This document shows positions 18,762 through 27,458 of a stretch of DNA of 64,000 nt, piece after piece. The notes beneath the pieces were generated by a model, which was not told where the DNA came from, did not search any database, and saw only the letters and a list, made by a program, of their open reading frames with translations. The translations under genes and the position numbers were made by a program. The first letter of the stretch is position 1, and the number at the start of each line of letters is the position of its first letter. Origin of the DNA: Bradyrhizobium forestalis (lineage in GTDB: Bacteria; Pseudomonadota; Alphaproteobacteria; Rhizobiales; Xanthobacteraceae); assembly GCF_002795245.1 (NCBI RefSeq), contig NZ_PGVG01000006.1, positions 31,687-95,686 on the forward strand, given 5' to 3'.

Positions 18762-18998
18762 CTAACCTTCGATGTCGTACTGCTTGCTCAGGTGATCGCC
18801 GATCTGGACAAGCATGGCAACGCATTCGGGGTAGCCGGGTCGATCCGACGTGGCCTTATCTGCACTGGCTCGAAACTCCCAGGACTTGCCATCACGGAGG
18901 ATCGAAATCATCATTCCGTCGGGGCAGTCGGCGTGAACCTTCAACTCGGCCTTTGCCATAGCGATGAGTTCGCCTTGCGTTTTCACAGGTTTGCTCAT
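18762..18998 (-). CDS. Conserved small hypothetical protein
   Basis: 78 aa from ATG at 18998 (MSKPVKTQGELIAMAKAEL), preceded by AAGGA at a good distance. The body contains DGMMISILRDGKSWEFRA, PGYPECVAMLVQIGDHLSKQYDI: a soluble alpha/beta composition with no signal or membrane segment. I do not recognise a named family. It lies between TRAP set A and the MarR gene, on the strand opposite to marR. Confidence 0.6.
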   Translation of the reverse strand: MSKPVKTQGELIAMAKAELKVHADCPDGMMISILRDGKSWEFRASADKATSDRPGYPECVAMLVQIGDHLSKQYDIEG

Positions 18999-19084
18999 GA
19001 AGCTCGTCCTTCGATCTGATGTAGAGACTCGCTGATCAAAGCTAGCAAACAAAGTCCCGCGACGCTCTGCCAGAACCCTTAGAT

Positions 19085-19104
19085 TGGCTTACACGAAGCT
19101 GACA
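19085..19104. repeat. 20-bp direct repeat, left copy
   Basis: TGGCTTACACGAAGCTGACA is identical to 20045-20064. The two copies bracket the MarR gene and its upstream region at a 960-bp spacing. The remaining ~320 bases up to marR hold no gene I can support. Confidence 0.85.
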
Positions 19105-19422
19105 AGATGCCGGCCATCGTCAGCTGTTGCCCATCACAAGCCGCCAATGTTGTTGAGCGTGCGAGACTTTGCGCCAGGCATCTCGACGTCGACGCGGTAG
19201 GTAGTTTTTCGGTGTTTCTTTCGCGGAACGATCGGGCTATCGGAATCTGGCAATCGGGCTGAAGTCGCTGCGGTATCAGATGGGTTTCACCGCCGTTCCG
19301 ACTTCGCGGTACTGCTTACCGGGCTCAACCAGTCCCGACGGGAATCCAGCTTTGATCGAACACGGCGGCTCTCGATCCTTGATCGGGAAGCCAGGACGGC
19401 CGTTTCCGTTGGGGACTTATCA

Positions 19423-19986
19423 ATGAGAATGGCAAATGAGATCGTGCAACTCCTGGTGCAATCGGCCGGCAGTTGGCTTTTTGAAGGTCATCGTTCGGGT
19501 CTGAGCGATCGCGAATGGATGGCCTTGCGATTTCTCGCTCTTGCAAACAGATTCTCGAAGACGCCGACGGCTCTCGCGGACTTTCTGGGCACCACTCGCA
19601 GCGCCGCATCGCAGATTGCCGCCGTGCTCCTAGAGAAGGGATTGGTGGTCCGTAAGTCCTCTGCGGAGGATAAACGCTCGATCACGCTATGTATCACACG
19701 TGAGGGAGAGAAGTTCCTGGAGCGCGATCCGATCAACGCTCTGCGCGATCAGCTCGTGACACTCGAGGTCTCCGATCTGTCTCGGCTGCGCGACACGCTT
19801 CGCCGCGTCCTGGTGAGACTCGATGTTGCCGAGCGCCGTCATCATACCGACGTTTGCAACCAATGCATGTTCCTGGTCGAGAACGGAGGGGGGAAAGACC
19901 GTCATTTCAAGTGCCGGCTCTTTCGGAAATCCATAGCGGAGAAGGAGACGACCCTGCTCTGCACCTATTTCGAGGCGCGGAGCTAG
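19423..19986 (+). CDS. MarR-family regulator with C-terminal four-cysteine motif
   Basis: 187 aa. The winged helix-turn-helix spans ~30-100: LSDREWMALRFLALANRF, the recognition region TALADFLGTTRSAASQIAAVLLEKGLV, and the wing RKSSAEDKRSITLCITREGE, all typical MarR. The C-terminus is unusual for MarR: Cys145, 148, 164 and 180 give C-x2-C-x15-C-x15-C, which could hold zinc or an Fe-S cluster or act as a thiol redox switch. ATG at 19423 has GGGGA upstream. No target gene is obvious; the hypothetical gene at 18762 is divergent. Base composition looks less GC-rich than the flanking two-component genes. Confidence 0.85.
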   Translation: MRMANEIVQLLVQSAGSWLFEGHRSGLSDREWMALRFLALANRFSKTPTALADFLGTTRSAASQIAAVLLEKGLVVRKSSAEDKRSITLCITREGEKFLERDPINALRDQLVTLEVSDLSRLRDTLRRVLVRLDVAERRHHTDVCNQCMFLVENGGGKDRHFKCRLFRKSIAEKETTLLCTYFEARS

Positions 19987-20044
19987 AAGGCTCACCTGCT
20001 CTGCGCTGAACTGTCCAGAAGGGAACGGATCGTCCGGGCTCGGC

Positions 20045-20064
20045 TGGCTTACACGAAGCTGACA
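20045..20064. repeat. 20-bp direct repeat, right copy
   Basis: Identical to 19085-19104. It lies 58 bp after the MarR stop and ~110 bp before the response regulator start, so it may instead be a promoter or operator element shared by both places. Confidence 0.85.
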
Positions 20065-20175
20065 GGGCGAACGGCCGTCGGACACTTTTTCGCTGGCCGC
20101 CGCGGCCGGAATGGTGGAAGAGAGCCAAGATACCGCGCGGGCCGTGCGGCGACCTGGTTACCCGTCGGGACTAAG

Positions 20176-20850
20176 ATGCGCCTTCTGATCGTCGAGGACA
20201 ATGCCGAGCTGTCGCGGCTCGTTGCCGGCGGGCTGGCGGCGGCCGGCTATGAGAGTGACATCGTCGGCAGCGCGGCCGAGGCGCGCGAGGCGGTGAGCAG
20301 CGTCAGCTATGCCGCGATGATCCTCGACCTCGGCCTGCCCGACGGCGACGGCCTGTCGGTGCTGCGCGAGCTGCGCCTCAAGATGGAGCCGCTGCCGGTG
20401 CTGGTGCTGACCGCGCGCGGCGGCGTGCAGGACCGCGTCAACGGCCTGCGTAGCGGCGCCGACGACTATCTCGCAAAGCCGTTTGCGATGGAGGAACTGC
20501 TGGCGCGGCTCGAGGCCATCCTGCGCCGACCCGGCCAGTTGCTCGGCCGCTCGCTCACTCTCGCCAACCTCGTCTACGACACCGAGAGCCGCCAGATCTT
20601 CGTCGACGACCAGCCGCGGATCATCTCCGCGCGCGAGACCTCGGTGCTCGAGATCCTGCTGCGCCGGCAGGGGCGGGTGGTGCCGAAGAAGAACGTCGAG
20701 GACCACATCTTCGGGCTCGAAGGCGAAGTCGCCTCCAACGCGGTCGAGGTCTATGTCTCGCGGCTGCGCAAGCAGCTGGCGGAACATGGCGCCAAGGTCG
20801 TGATCCACACCATCCGAGGCGTCGGCTATCTCATGACTGAGGAGAAATAG
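20176..20850 (+). CDS. OmpR/PhoB-type response regulator (TctD-like)
   Basis: 224 aa. The receiver domain has an acidic pocket (VEDN), phospho-acceptor Asp51 in MILDLGLPDGDGL, the Thr of LVLTARGG and the Lys of DDYLAKPF. The C-terminal winged-helix trans_reg_C domain (130-220) contains SARETSVLEILLRRQGRVVPKKNVEDHIF and NAVEVYVSRLRKQL..HTIRGVGYLM. The kinase gene follows 1 bp after the stop, so they form one operon. Similarity to the tricarboxylate-transport regulator TctD is by overall architecture; the target genes are not shown by the sequence. Confidence 0.88.
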   Translation: MRLLIVEDNAELSRLVAGGLAAAGYESDIVGSAAEAREAVSSVSYAAMILDLGLPDGDGLSVLRELRLKMEPLPVLVLTARGGVQDRVNGLRSGADDYLAKPFAMEELLARLEAILRRPGQLLGRSLTLANLVYDTESRQIFVDDQPRIISARETSVLEILLRRQGRVVPKKNVEDHIFGLEGEVASNAVEVYVSRLRKQLAEHGAKVVIHTIRGVGYLMTEEK

Positions 20851-20851
20851 C

Positions 20852-22267
20852 GTGGCCCGGCTCGGATCCAGTGCCGGGTCCTATGGCAGGTCGCCGACGT
20901 TCAAATCGCTGATCTGGCGCATCGTGTTCCTCCACATCGTTGCGGTCGCGGTGGTCGCGATCTTCCTGCCGCTGCTGCTGTTCTGGCTGCTCAATTCCGA
21001 GATCGACCAGCTGCATCGCGATGCCATGCGCGCCCAGGCCGAAGTGCTGGCGGGGCGCATCGTTGCGCAGCCGGACGGTACGCTGACTTTCAATCTGCCC
21101 GACAGCCTCAAGGGCCTCTATTCGGACGCCTATGGCCGCTATCAGTATGACATTCGCGACGCCGAGGGCCGGTTGCTGTTCTCCTCCCACCGGCGTTCCC
21201 CAGCGGTGGCAGCGCCGCGCTTGTCCGACACCATTTCCGGCGCCGGCGTCAGCCGCGACATCGACGGCAGGACGGTGCGCATCCAGGTTGCGGAGGACCT
21301 CGCGCACCGCGACGTCATCATCGACGACATCGTCTCGAACTTCTTCCGGCGGGTCGGGTGGATCACCATCCCGATCCTCCTGGTCCTGCTTGCCACCGAC
21401 ATCATCATCTTCCGCCGCGCGATTGCGCCGCTGTGGAAGGCCTCGGAGGAGGCCAGCAATATCGGCCCGGCGCGGACCGACATCCGCTTGCCGACGGCAC
21501 AGACCCCACGCGAGATCCTGCCGCTGGTCACCGCCGTGAACCAGGCGCTCGATCGCCTCGAGGGCGGCTTTCGCGTGCAGCGGCAGTTCACGGCGGCCGC
21601 CGCGCATCAGTTGCGCACGCCGCTCGCGATCCTGCGCACGCGGATCGAGACGCTCGACGACCGTGCGGCACGGCAGGCGCTGCATGCCGACATTGAAACC
21701 ATGAGCCGCCTCGTCGCCCAGCTGCTGGAGATCGCCGAGCTCGACACATTGGTGCTCGATCCCGGCGAGACCGCGGATTTGCGCGCCGTCTGCGCCGAGG
21801 TGGTCGGCTCGATCGCTCCGTTCGCGATTGCGCAGCACAAGGACATCGCGTTGAAGGGCACGGACGCGCCGGTCGAGATCCACGGCAATTCCGAGATGCT
21901 CCAGCGCGCGATCTTCAACCTTGCCGAAAACGCCATCAAGTTCACCGCGAAGGACACTTCCGTCGAGGTTGAGGTGCGCGATGACGGTTCGGTGCGCGTG
22001 CGCGATTGCGGCCCGGGCATCCCGGACGCCGAGCGCGAGCTGATCTTCCAGCGCTTCTGGCGCGCCGACCGCCGGCGCAGCGACGGCGCGGGCCTGGGAC
22101 TTTCGATCGTCCGCGCGGTCGCGGACGATCATGCGGCGACGGTCACGGTGGAGAACCTTGCAGGCGGCGGCGCGGAGTTCACGCTGCGGTTCAGGCTGGC
22201 GGACGGAGCCGATGTTTCACCCTCCCCTGGAGGGGGAGGGTCGGCGCGTAGCGCCGGGGTGGGGTGA
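20852..22267 (+). CDS. Sensor histidine kinase (TctE-like), C-terminus formed by an intergenic repeat
   Basis: 471 aa. TM1 is at ~22-48 and TM2 at ~168-188, enclosing a ~120-aa periplasmic sensor of the 2CSK-N type (AQAEVLAGRI, YDIRDAEGRLLFSS). HAMP-like linker, then HisKA with His252 in FTAAAAHQLRTPLAIL. The HATPase has NLAENAIKF, DCGPGIPDAE and GAGLGLSIV. It starts with GTG at 20852, with GGAG upstream. The last ~18 codons, from about 22216, read into a palindromic intergenic repeat that supplies the tail and the stop codon. It lies tail-to-tail with TRAP set B. Confidence 0.88.
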   Translation: MARLGSSAGSYGRSPTFKSLIWRIVFLHIVAVAVVAIFLPLLLFWLLNSEIDQLHRDAMRAQAEVLAGRIVAQPDGTLTFNLPDSLKGLYSDAYGRYQYDIRDAEGRLLFSSHRRSPAVAAPRLSDTISGAGVSRDIDGRTVRIQVAEDLAHRDVIIDDIVSNFFRRVGWITIPILLVLLATDIIIFRRAIAPLWKASEEASNIGPARTDIRLPTAQTPREILPLVTAVNQALDRLEGGFRVQRQFTAAAAHQLRTPLAILRTRIETLDDRAARQALHADIETMSRLVAQLLEIAELDTLVLDPGETADLRAVCAEVVGSIAPFAIAQHKDIALKGTDAPVEIHGNSEMLQRAIFNLAENAIKFTAKDTSVEVEVRDDGSVRVRDCGPGIPDAERELIFQRFWRADRRRSDGAGLGLSIVRAVADDHAATVTVENLAGGGAEFTLRFRLADGADVSPSPGGGGSARSAGVG

Positions 22268-22371
22268 TCTATCCACTCGGGCACTGTTCACGCGGAGAGA
22301 CCGTCACCCCACCCCGTCTCACATTTTCGCTGCGCTCAATGTGAGCCGACCCTCCCCCTCCAGGGGAGGGT
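22219..22371. repeat. Inverted intergenic repeat overlapping the kinase 3' end
   Basis: A 27-bp arm at 22219-22245 (starting ACCCTCCCCTGGAGG) is perfectly complementary to 22345-22371 (ending CCTCCAGGGGAGGGT). About 100 bp of loop contains the kinase stop codon and a short ACATTTTCGCTGCGCTCAATGT hairpin. It lies between two convergent genes and could act as a bidirectional terminator. Confidence 0.88.
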
Positions 22372-22397
22372 AAGAGGGCGATCGCGCCATTCGCCCG

Positions 22398-24053
22398 TTA
22401 CTTCTGCGGCGGTCCGAGATCCAGCGGCGGTAGCTCGATCTGCGGCACCTCGATCTTGATCGTAGAGGGATCGATGTTCGTCTGCACGCCCTTGTAGTGC
22501 ATCACCATCGCGGGGAATGCGATGACCAGACCGACCATGATGACCTGGATGACGACGAATGGCACCGCGCCCCAGTAGATCTGGCCCGTGGTGACCGGAT
22601 CCATCCGCTTGCCGGTGACGCGATCGGTGTATCGCTCCTTCGGTGCGACCGATCGGAGATAGAACAGGGCGAAGCCGAACGGCGGATGCATGAACGAGGT
22701 CTGCATGTTGACGCCGAGGATGACGCCGAACCAGATCAGGTCGATGCCGAGGTGCTCGGCGGCGGGTCCGAGCAGCGGGATCACGATGAAGGCCAGCTCG
22801 AAGAAGTCGAGGAAGAAGGCCAGCACGAAGACGAAGGCGTTGACGAAGACCAGGAAGCCGATCTGACCGCCGGGGAGGGAGGTCAAGAGGTGCTCGACCC
22901 AGACGTGCCCGTTGACGCCGTAGAAGGTCAGCGAGAACACGCGGGCGCCGACCAGGATGAAGACGACGAAGGCGGACAGTTTGGCGGTCGATTCCGTGGC
23001 CTGCCGGATCAGGTCCCAGCTCAGCCGGCGCTTCGCGGCGCCGAGGATGAGGGCACCGGCGGCACCCATCGCGCCGCCTTCGGTCGGTGTCGCGATGCCG
23101 ATGAAGATCGTGCCCAGCACCAGGAAGATCAGGAACAGCGGCGGCACCATGACGAAGGTGGTCTGCTGCGCCATCTTCGACAGGAAACGGAAGCCGGTCA
23201 GCTTGTCGATGACCCAGTTCAGCACGGCGACGACGAACGCGAAGATGATGCCGCAGAACATGCTGAGCACGACGTAATCGGCGCCATGCACGCTCGAATT
23301 GCGCATCATGAACCATCCGAACACGCAGCTCGCCAGGAACAGCATGCCGAGAGAGACGAGGCCGCGGCTGCCACTCTCCTCGCGGAAGCCGATGGCCTCC
23401 TTCGGCAGGCCTGGCGTCGCCTTCGGGAAGATCATGCTGACGAGGAAGGCGTAGCCGGCATAGAGGCCGGCGAGCACGAGACCCGGAATGAAGGCGCCCT
23501 CGTACATGTCGCCGACGGACTTGCCGAGCTGGTCGGCCATCACGATCAGGACGAGCGAGGGCGGAATGATCTGCGCGAGCGTGCCGGATGCTGCGATGAC
23601 GCCGGCTGCCACACGCCGGTCATAGCCATAGCGCAGCATGATCGGCAGCGAGATCAGACCCATCGAGATCACCGAGGCGGCGACGACGCCCGTCGTCGCG
23701 GCGAGCAGCGCGCCGACGAAGATCACGGCATAGGCGAGACCGCCGCGGATGGTGCCGAACAATTGGCCGATGGTGTCGAGCAGATCCTCGGCCATGCCTG
23801 ACCGCTCGAGCACCAGTCCCATGAAGGTGAAGAAGGGAATGGCGAGCAGCGTGTCGTTGTTCATCACGCCGTAGACCCGCTCCGGGAGGGCCTGCAGGAA
23901 GTCGGGGTGGAATTGGCCGAGCTCGACGCCGATCACGGCGTAGAACAGGCCGACGGCGCCGAGCGAGAATGCCGCGGGATAGCCGAGCAGCAGCACGACG
24001 ACCAGCGACGCGAACATGATGGGCGCCATATTGGCGATGATGAATGCGGTCAT
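22398..24053 (-). CDS. TRAP transporter large permease, DctM/FcbT3-type (set B)
   Basis: 551-aa paralogue of set A with the same motifs: AIPFFTFMGLVLERSGMAEDLLD, GVVAASVISMGLISLPIMLRYGYD, ASGTLAQIIPPSLVLIVMADQLGKSVGDMY, ATPTEGGAMGAAGA and MQTSFMHPPFGFALFYLRSV. An insert around 240-290 (after EESGSRGLVSLG) adds helices relative to classical DctM. The tail TIKIEVPQIELPPLDLG matches that of set A. It transports the ligand delivered by a P subunit not encoded next to it. dctQ lies 26 bp upstream. Confidence 0.92.
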   Translation of the reverse strand: MTAFIIANMAPIMFASLVVVLLLGYPAAFSLGAVGLFYAVIGVELGQFHPDFLQALPERVYGVMNNDTLLAIPFFTFMGLVLERSGMAEDLLDTIGQLFGTIRGGLAYAVIFVGALLAATTGVVAASVISMGLISLPIMLRYGYDRRVAAGVIAASGTLAQIIPPSLVLIVMADQLGKSVGDMYEGAFIPGLVLAGLYAGYAFLVSMIFPKATPGLPKEAIGFREESGSRGLVSLGMLFLASCVFGWFMMRNSSVHGADYVVLSMFCGIIFAFVVAVLNWVIDKLTGFRFLSKMAQQTTFVMVPPLFLIFLVLGTIFIGIATPTEGGAMGAAGALILGAAKRRLSWDLIRQATESTAKLSAFVVFILVGARVFSLTFYGVNGHVWVEHLLTSLPGGQIGFLVFVNAFVFVLAFFLDFFELAFIVIPLLGPAAEHLGIDLIWFGVILGVNMQTSFMHPPFGFALFYLRSVAPKERYTDRVTGKRMDPVTTGQIYWGAVPFVVIQVIMVGLVIAFPAMVMHYKGVQTNIDPSTIKIEVPQIELPPLDLGPPQK

Positions 24054-24079
24054 GATTTCCCCTACACCGTCGCCAACGG

Positions 24080-24661
24080 CTACTTCTTCTCGATCGCTTC
24101 GACGAGATGCTCGACTTCCGCCTCAATCGCCGACACCTGCGAATCATGGGGATCCGGCATCAAGCCGCGCATGACTGCGATCCGCTTGATCAGCTCGGAG
24201 ATGCCTTGCACGAGCAGGAGGGCGAACCCGATCATGATCAGGGATTTGGCCGGCCATTGCGGCAAGCCGCCGGCATTGCCGGATTGCTCGTTGATCTGGA
24301 ACGAGCGCTGGAAGAACGGCACGCCGGTGATGATCATCACGACGCACAGCGGAATGAGGAAGAAGAAGTGACCGATCACGTCGATGACGTTGCGGGCGGT
24401 CTTCGGCAGCGCGTTGTTCACGATGTCGATGCGGATGTGCTCGTTGTCGAGCAGCGTCCAAGGCGAGCAGAGCAGGAAGACGATGCTGAACAGCACCCAT
24501 TGCAGCTCGAGCCACGAATTGGACGAGGTGTCGAACGTCTTGCGGACGATCGCGTTGACCGCCGAGATGATGACGGCGAGCACGATCAGCCATGCCAGGC
24601 GCTTGCCCGTCCAGCGCGTGAACGCGTCAATCCTGCTGCTCAACTTTAGGAGCGCTTGCAA
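24080..24661 (-). CDS. TRAP transporter small permease, DctQ/FcbT2-type (set B)
   Basis: 193-aa, four-helix small subunit: NAIVRKTFDTSSNSWLELQWVLFSIVFLLCSPWTLLDNEHIRIDIV and SGNAGGLPQWPAKSLIMIGFALLLVQGISELIKR align with set A. The acidic C-terminus (SAIEAEVEHLVEAIEKK) probably forms a short amphipathic helix. It forms the membrane complex with the downstream large subunit. The ~180 bases upstream, before moaA, contain a tandem TAAGCCCGTATAAGCCCGTG and no other feature. Confidence 0.88.
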   Translation of the reverse strand: MQALLKLSSRIDAFTRWTGKRLAWLIVLAVIISAVNAIVRKTFDTSSNSWLELQWVLFSIVFLLCSPWTLLDNEHIRIDIVNNALPKTARNVIDVIGHFFFLIPLCVVMIITGVPFFQRSFQINEQSGNAGGLPQWPAKSLIMIGFALLLVQGISELIKRIAVMRGLMPDPHDSQVSAIEAEVEHLVEAIEKK

Positions 24662-24843
24662 CGATAGGTCCTCCCCCGATTGTGCCCCGGCCGTCTTGAC
24701 TGCGCCGAGCTGGCGCGTGGCTTGTCTCGCCGCGCAGGCATGAGGCAGGCCGCACCAAACCAGCGGGCGTGCCGCCAGTCAATCGGAAGTTTGTTGATAG
24801 TTAAGGGGAATAAGCCCGTATAAGCCCGTGTGGCGGCCAGCTT

Positions 24844-25878
24844 CTAGCCGCCGGTGACGCTCATGTGCCTGGAGACGCTGGGCCGGTCGTGGCGGCGGTC
24901 GATGATGAAATCGTGGCCCTTGGGCTTCAGCCCGATGGCGCGGTCGATCGCATCCGCAAGCAGCACATCCTCGCTCGATGCACGCAGAGGTTTGCGTAAG
25001 TCGGAAGCATCCTCGTGGCCGAGGCAGGTGTGCAGCGTTCCCGTGCAGGTGATGCGCACCCGGTTGCAGGATTCGCAGAAATTATGAGTCATCGGCGTGA
25101 TGAAGCCGAGCTTGCCGCCGGTCTCGGCGACGCTGACGTAGCGCGCCGGACCGCCGGTGCTCTCGGCCAGATCCGTCAGCGTGAATTGCTGGGCGAGGCG
25201 GGCACGCACCAGCGACAGCGGCAGATATTGGTCGATGCGTCCCGATCCGATCTCGCCCATAGGCATCACTTCGATCAGCGTCAGGCCCATGCCCTTGCCG
25301 TGGGCCCAGCGCATCAGCTCGGGCAGCTCGTCCTCGTTGAGGTTCTTCAGGGCGACGGCGTTGATCTTCACGGCAAGCCCTGCGGCGCGCGCGGCCTCGA
25401 TCCCCTCGAGCACCTTGTCGATCTCGCCCCAGCGGGTGATCTCGCGAAACTTCTTGGGATCGAGCGTGTCGAGCGAGACGTTGATGCGGCGGACGCCGCA
25501 GTCGGCGAGTTCCCGCGCGTGCTTCGCAAGCTGGGTGCCGTTGGTGGTCAGCGTCAGCTCGTTCAGGGCGCCGCTCGACAGATGCCGCGACAGCGAGCGC
25601 ACCAGCGTCATCACGTTGCGGCGGACCAAGGGCTCGCCGCCGGTGAGCCGCAGCTTCCTCACACCCTTGGCGATGAAGGCCGAGCAGAGACGGTCGAGTT
25701 CCTCCAGCGTCAGCAGGTCCGCCTTGGGCAGGAACGTCATGTCTTCAGACATGCAGTAGAAGCAGCGCAGGTCGCAGCGATCGGTGACGGAAACGCGCAA
25801 GTAGGTGATGGTCCGCCCGAACGGATCGGTCATCGCGCTCGACAGCGCGGCGCGGGGGCTCGCGGAAGGTCCGTTCAT
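24844..25878 (-). CDS. moaA: GTP 3',8-cyclase (molybdenum cofactor biosynthesis)
   Basis: 344-aa radical SAM enzyme that, with MoaC, converts GTP to cyclic pyranopterin monophosphate. The radical SAM cluster motif is CDLRCFYC (CxxxCxxC) near residue 34. The second 4Fe-4S site is [21 protein letters not shown] (CxxC-x13-C type). The C-terminal Gly-Gly needed for activity is present (SVTGG). [11 protein letters not shown] is the usual SAM-binding GGEP motif. It starts at ATG 25878; an internal ATG 15 codons later is possible. Other moa genes are not nearby. Confidence 0.95.
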   Translation of the reverse strand: MNGPSASPRAALSSAMTDPFGRTITYLRVSVTDRCDLRCFYCMSEDMTFLPKADLLTLEELDRLCSAFIAKGVRKLRLTGGEPLVRRNVMTLVRSLSRHLSSGALNELTLTTNGTQLAKHARELADCGVRRINVSLDTLDPKKFREITRWGEIDKVLEGIEAARAAGLAVKINAVALKNLNEDELPELMRWAHGKGMGLTLIEVMPMGEIGSGRIDQYLPLSLVRARLAQQFTLTDLAESTGGPARYVSVAETGGKLGFITPMTHNFCESCNRVRITCTGTLHTCLGHEDASDLRKPLRASSEDVLLADAIDRAIGLKPKGHDFIIDRRHDRPSVSRHMSVTGG

Positions 25879-25987
25879 ACCAAATGCCTTGTCACTTGCG
25901 GCGACGGGCGCGCCTTTGCTTCAGCGGTACTGTCGACGCAATCTAAGCATCGGACGCGGCTAGGACAATCGGGTGGTATACGCAACT

Positions 25988-26458
25988 TTAGCGCTTGCCT
26001 GCGTTCGGATCGGGGAAGGGCGAGCTCGCGGCGGGGGCAGCATCGGCCGGCGCTGCGGCAGGGGCGGCTGGCTTCGGCTTCTTCGGTCGATGCGGCTTGC
26101 GGACGGGTTTCGGCGGCACCGCCGGCTGGAGTTCCGCAAACACCGGATTCGGATCGGTGACGACCGAGGCGGGCGTGGTGAAATCGCCGGGATTCTTGAT
26201 CACATTCACCGGCACGCTCGTTGGCTGGTACTTGGGCAGCGCGAAGGCGACCGTGAACGGTGCGTCGGGCGCGGGAACCGAGACCGAGCAGGGCGTCTTG
26301 CAGCCCGGACCGAGCGAGGTCGTGGCGTCAGCGCCCGGGGGATTGGATTCGAGCCGGACCTGGACGGTCGGCGGCGCCGATTTGAACATGTCCCAGGACA
26401 TCGAGGAGCAGCCACCCAGGCTCGCTCCCGCAAGCGCTACCGCGATGACACGACGCAT
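25988..26458 (-). CDS. PEGA-like putative lipoprotein
   Basis: ~156 aa from ATG 26458: MRRVIAVALAGASLGGCSS is a lipoprotein signal with lipobox LGGC. The middle (TVQVRLESNPPGADATTSLGPGCKTPCSVSVPAPDAPFTVAFALPKYQP) resembles a PEGA-type beta domain, with a Cys pair in GCKTPCS. The tail is a Pro/Ala/Lys-rich low-complexity stretch (KPVRKPHRPKKPKPAAPAAA) that may contact the cell wall. Exact function unknown. Confidence 0.7.
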   Translation of the reverse strand: MRRVIAVALAGASLGGCSSMSWDMFKSAPPTVQVRLESNPPGADATTSLGPGCKTPCSVSVPAPDAPFTVAFALPKYQPTSVPVNVIKNPGDFTTPASVVTDPNPVFAELQPAVPPKPVRKPHRPKKPKPAAPAAAPADAAPAASSPFPDPNAGKR

Positions 26459-26595
26459 GAACCACCCACTTTGACTGCGGCGAACCGCCACATCCCCAGC
26501 TTGAGCTTAGGAGTGTCGTTTGGGGCAAGCAATTGGCGCGCGCCGCATAGATAGTAGATGGTTAACGCCGGGCTCCGGGAAATAACCTAGCTCTA

Positions 26596-27303
26596 TCAGT
26601 TGGTTATAAGGGGCGAGACCGTCATCAGGCTGCTGGCGGCCGCCGGCAGGTCGCGCATGTGATGGATCAGCCGGTCCGGCTTCAGCTCGGCAATCGGCAC
26701 GTCGGTGTAGCCGAAGCTGACCCCGATCACGGGAACTCCGGCCCGCCGCGCCACCCCGACATCGGTTCCGGCGTCGCCGACCATGATGCTGGCCTTCACA
26801 TCGCCGCCGGCCCGGGCCACCGTCTCGCGGAAGATGGTCGGATCGGGCTTCTGGACGCCAAAAGTGTCGGCGCCGCAGATCGCCGCGAAGCGGCGGCTGA
26901 GGTCGAGCTGGTCCAGCAGCCGCTTGGACAGCCATTCCAGCTTGTTGGTGCAGACCGCGAGCCGATGGCCCTGCGCCGCGAAATGATCGAGCGCGGCCTC
27001 GAGCCCCTCGAAGGGGCGCGATTCGACCGCGATATGGTCGGCGTAATAGGCGATGAAATCCGCGGTCATCCGGTCCATGTCTGCGGGGGTGACGGTGCGG
27101 TCCTCGGCCTCCAGCCCTCGCTCGATCAGCTTGCGGGCGCCGGCGCCGATCATGTTGCGGGCCGAGGCCATCGGGACGGGCGGCAGGCCTTCGCGGTCGA
27201 GCACGTAGTTCAGGGCAGTGATCAGGTCGGGCGCCGTGTCCACAAGCGTGCCGTCGAGATCGAAAACGATGGTGTGAGGGCAAGTCTTCTCGAAGGAGGT
27301 CAT
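26596..27303 (-). CDS. gph: Phosphoglycolate phosphatase
   Basis: 235-aa HAD hydrolase. Motif I FDLDGTLVDTAPDL (nucleophile Asp in DLDGT), motif II in AVCTNKLEWL, and motif III/IV with VQKPDP and MVGDAGTDVGVARRAG place it in the Gph group. It removes 2-phosphoglycolate formed by DNA repair or by Rubisco oxygenation. ATG at 27303 (MTSFEKTCPHTIVFD) is preferred over a frame open to 27360. It is divergent from rpiA, with ~155 bp between them. Confidence 0.88.
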   Translation of the reverse strand: MTSFEKTCPHTIVFDLDGTLVDTAPDLITALNYVLDREGLPPVPMASARNMIGAGARKLIERGLEAEDRTVTPADMDRMTADFIAYYADHIAVESRPFEGLEAALDHFAAQGHRLAVCTNKLEWLSKRLLDQLDLSRRFAAICGADTFGVQKPDPTIFRETVARAGGDVKASIMVGDAGTDVGVARRAGVPVIGVSFGYTDVPIAELKPDRLIHHMRDLPAAASSLMTVSPLITN

Positions 27304-27458
27304 GATCCAAGCGCTACCGGCCCGGGCGTATCCGCGCAAGAGGCCGGCCCATAAGATCACCTTATAGGTCTGTTCCCGCGAGAAAAACGAGGCTACATAG
27401 GCCGCCGAAAGCGGCCGCTATGGCGGCTCATCCTCCCAATTCAGAGGCGGGCGCACAC

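Noticed and set aside
19134..19253. Short minus-strand frame ending ...RVDVEMPGAKSRTLNNIGGL
   Set aside because: Protein-like composition, but only a TTG start without ribosome site and an in-frame stop just upstream; perhaps a gene remnant, not supportable.
22497..23801. 434-codon frame antisense to the TRAP large permease
   Set aside because: Asp/Glu/His-rich complement of a hydrophobic protein, a typical artefact.
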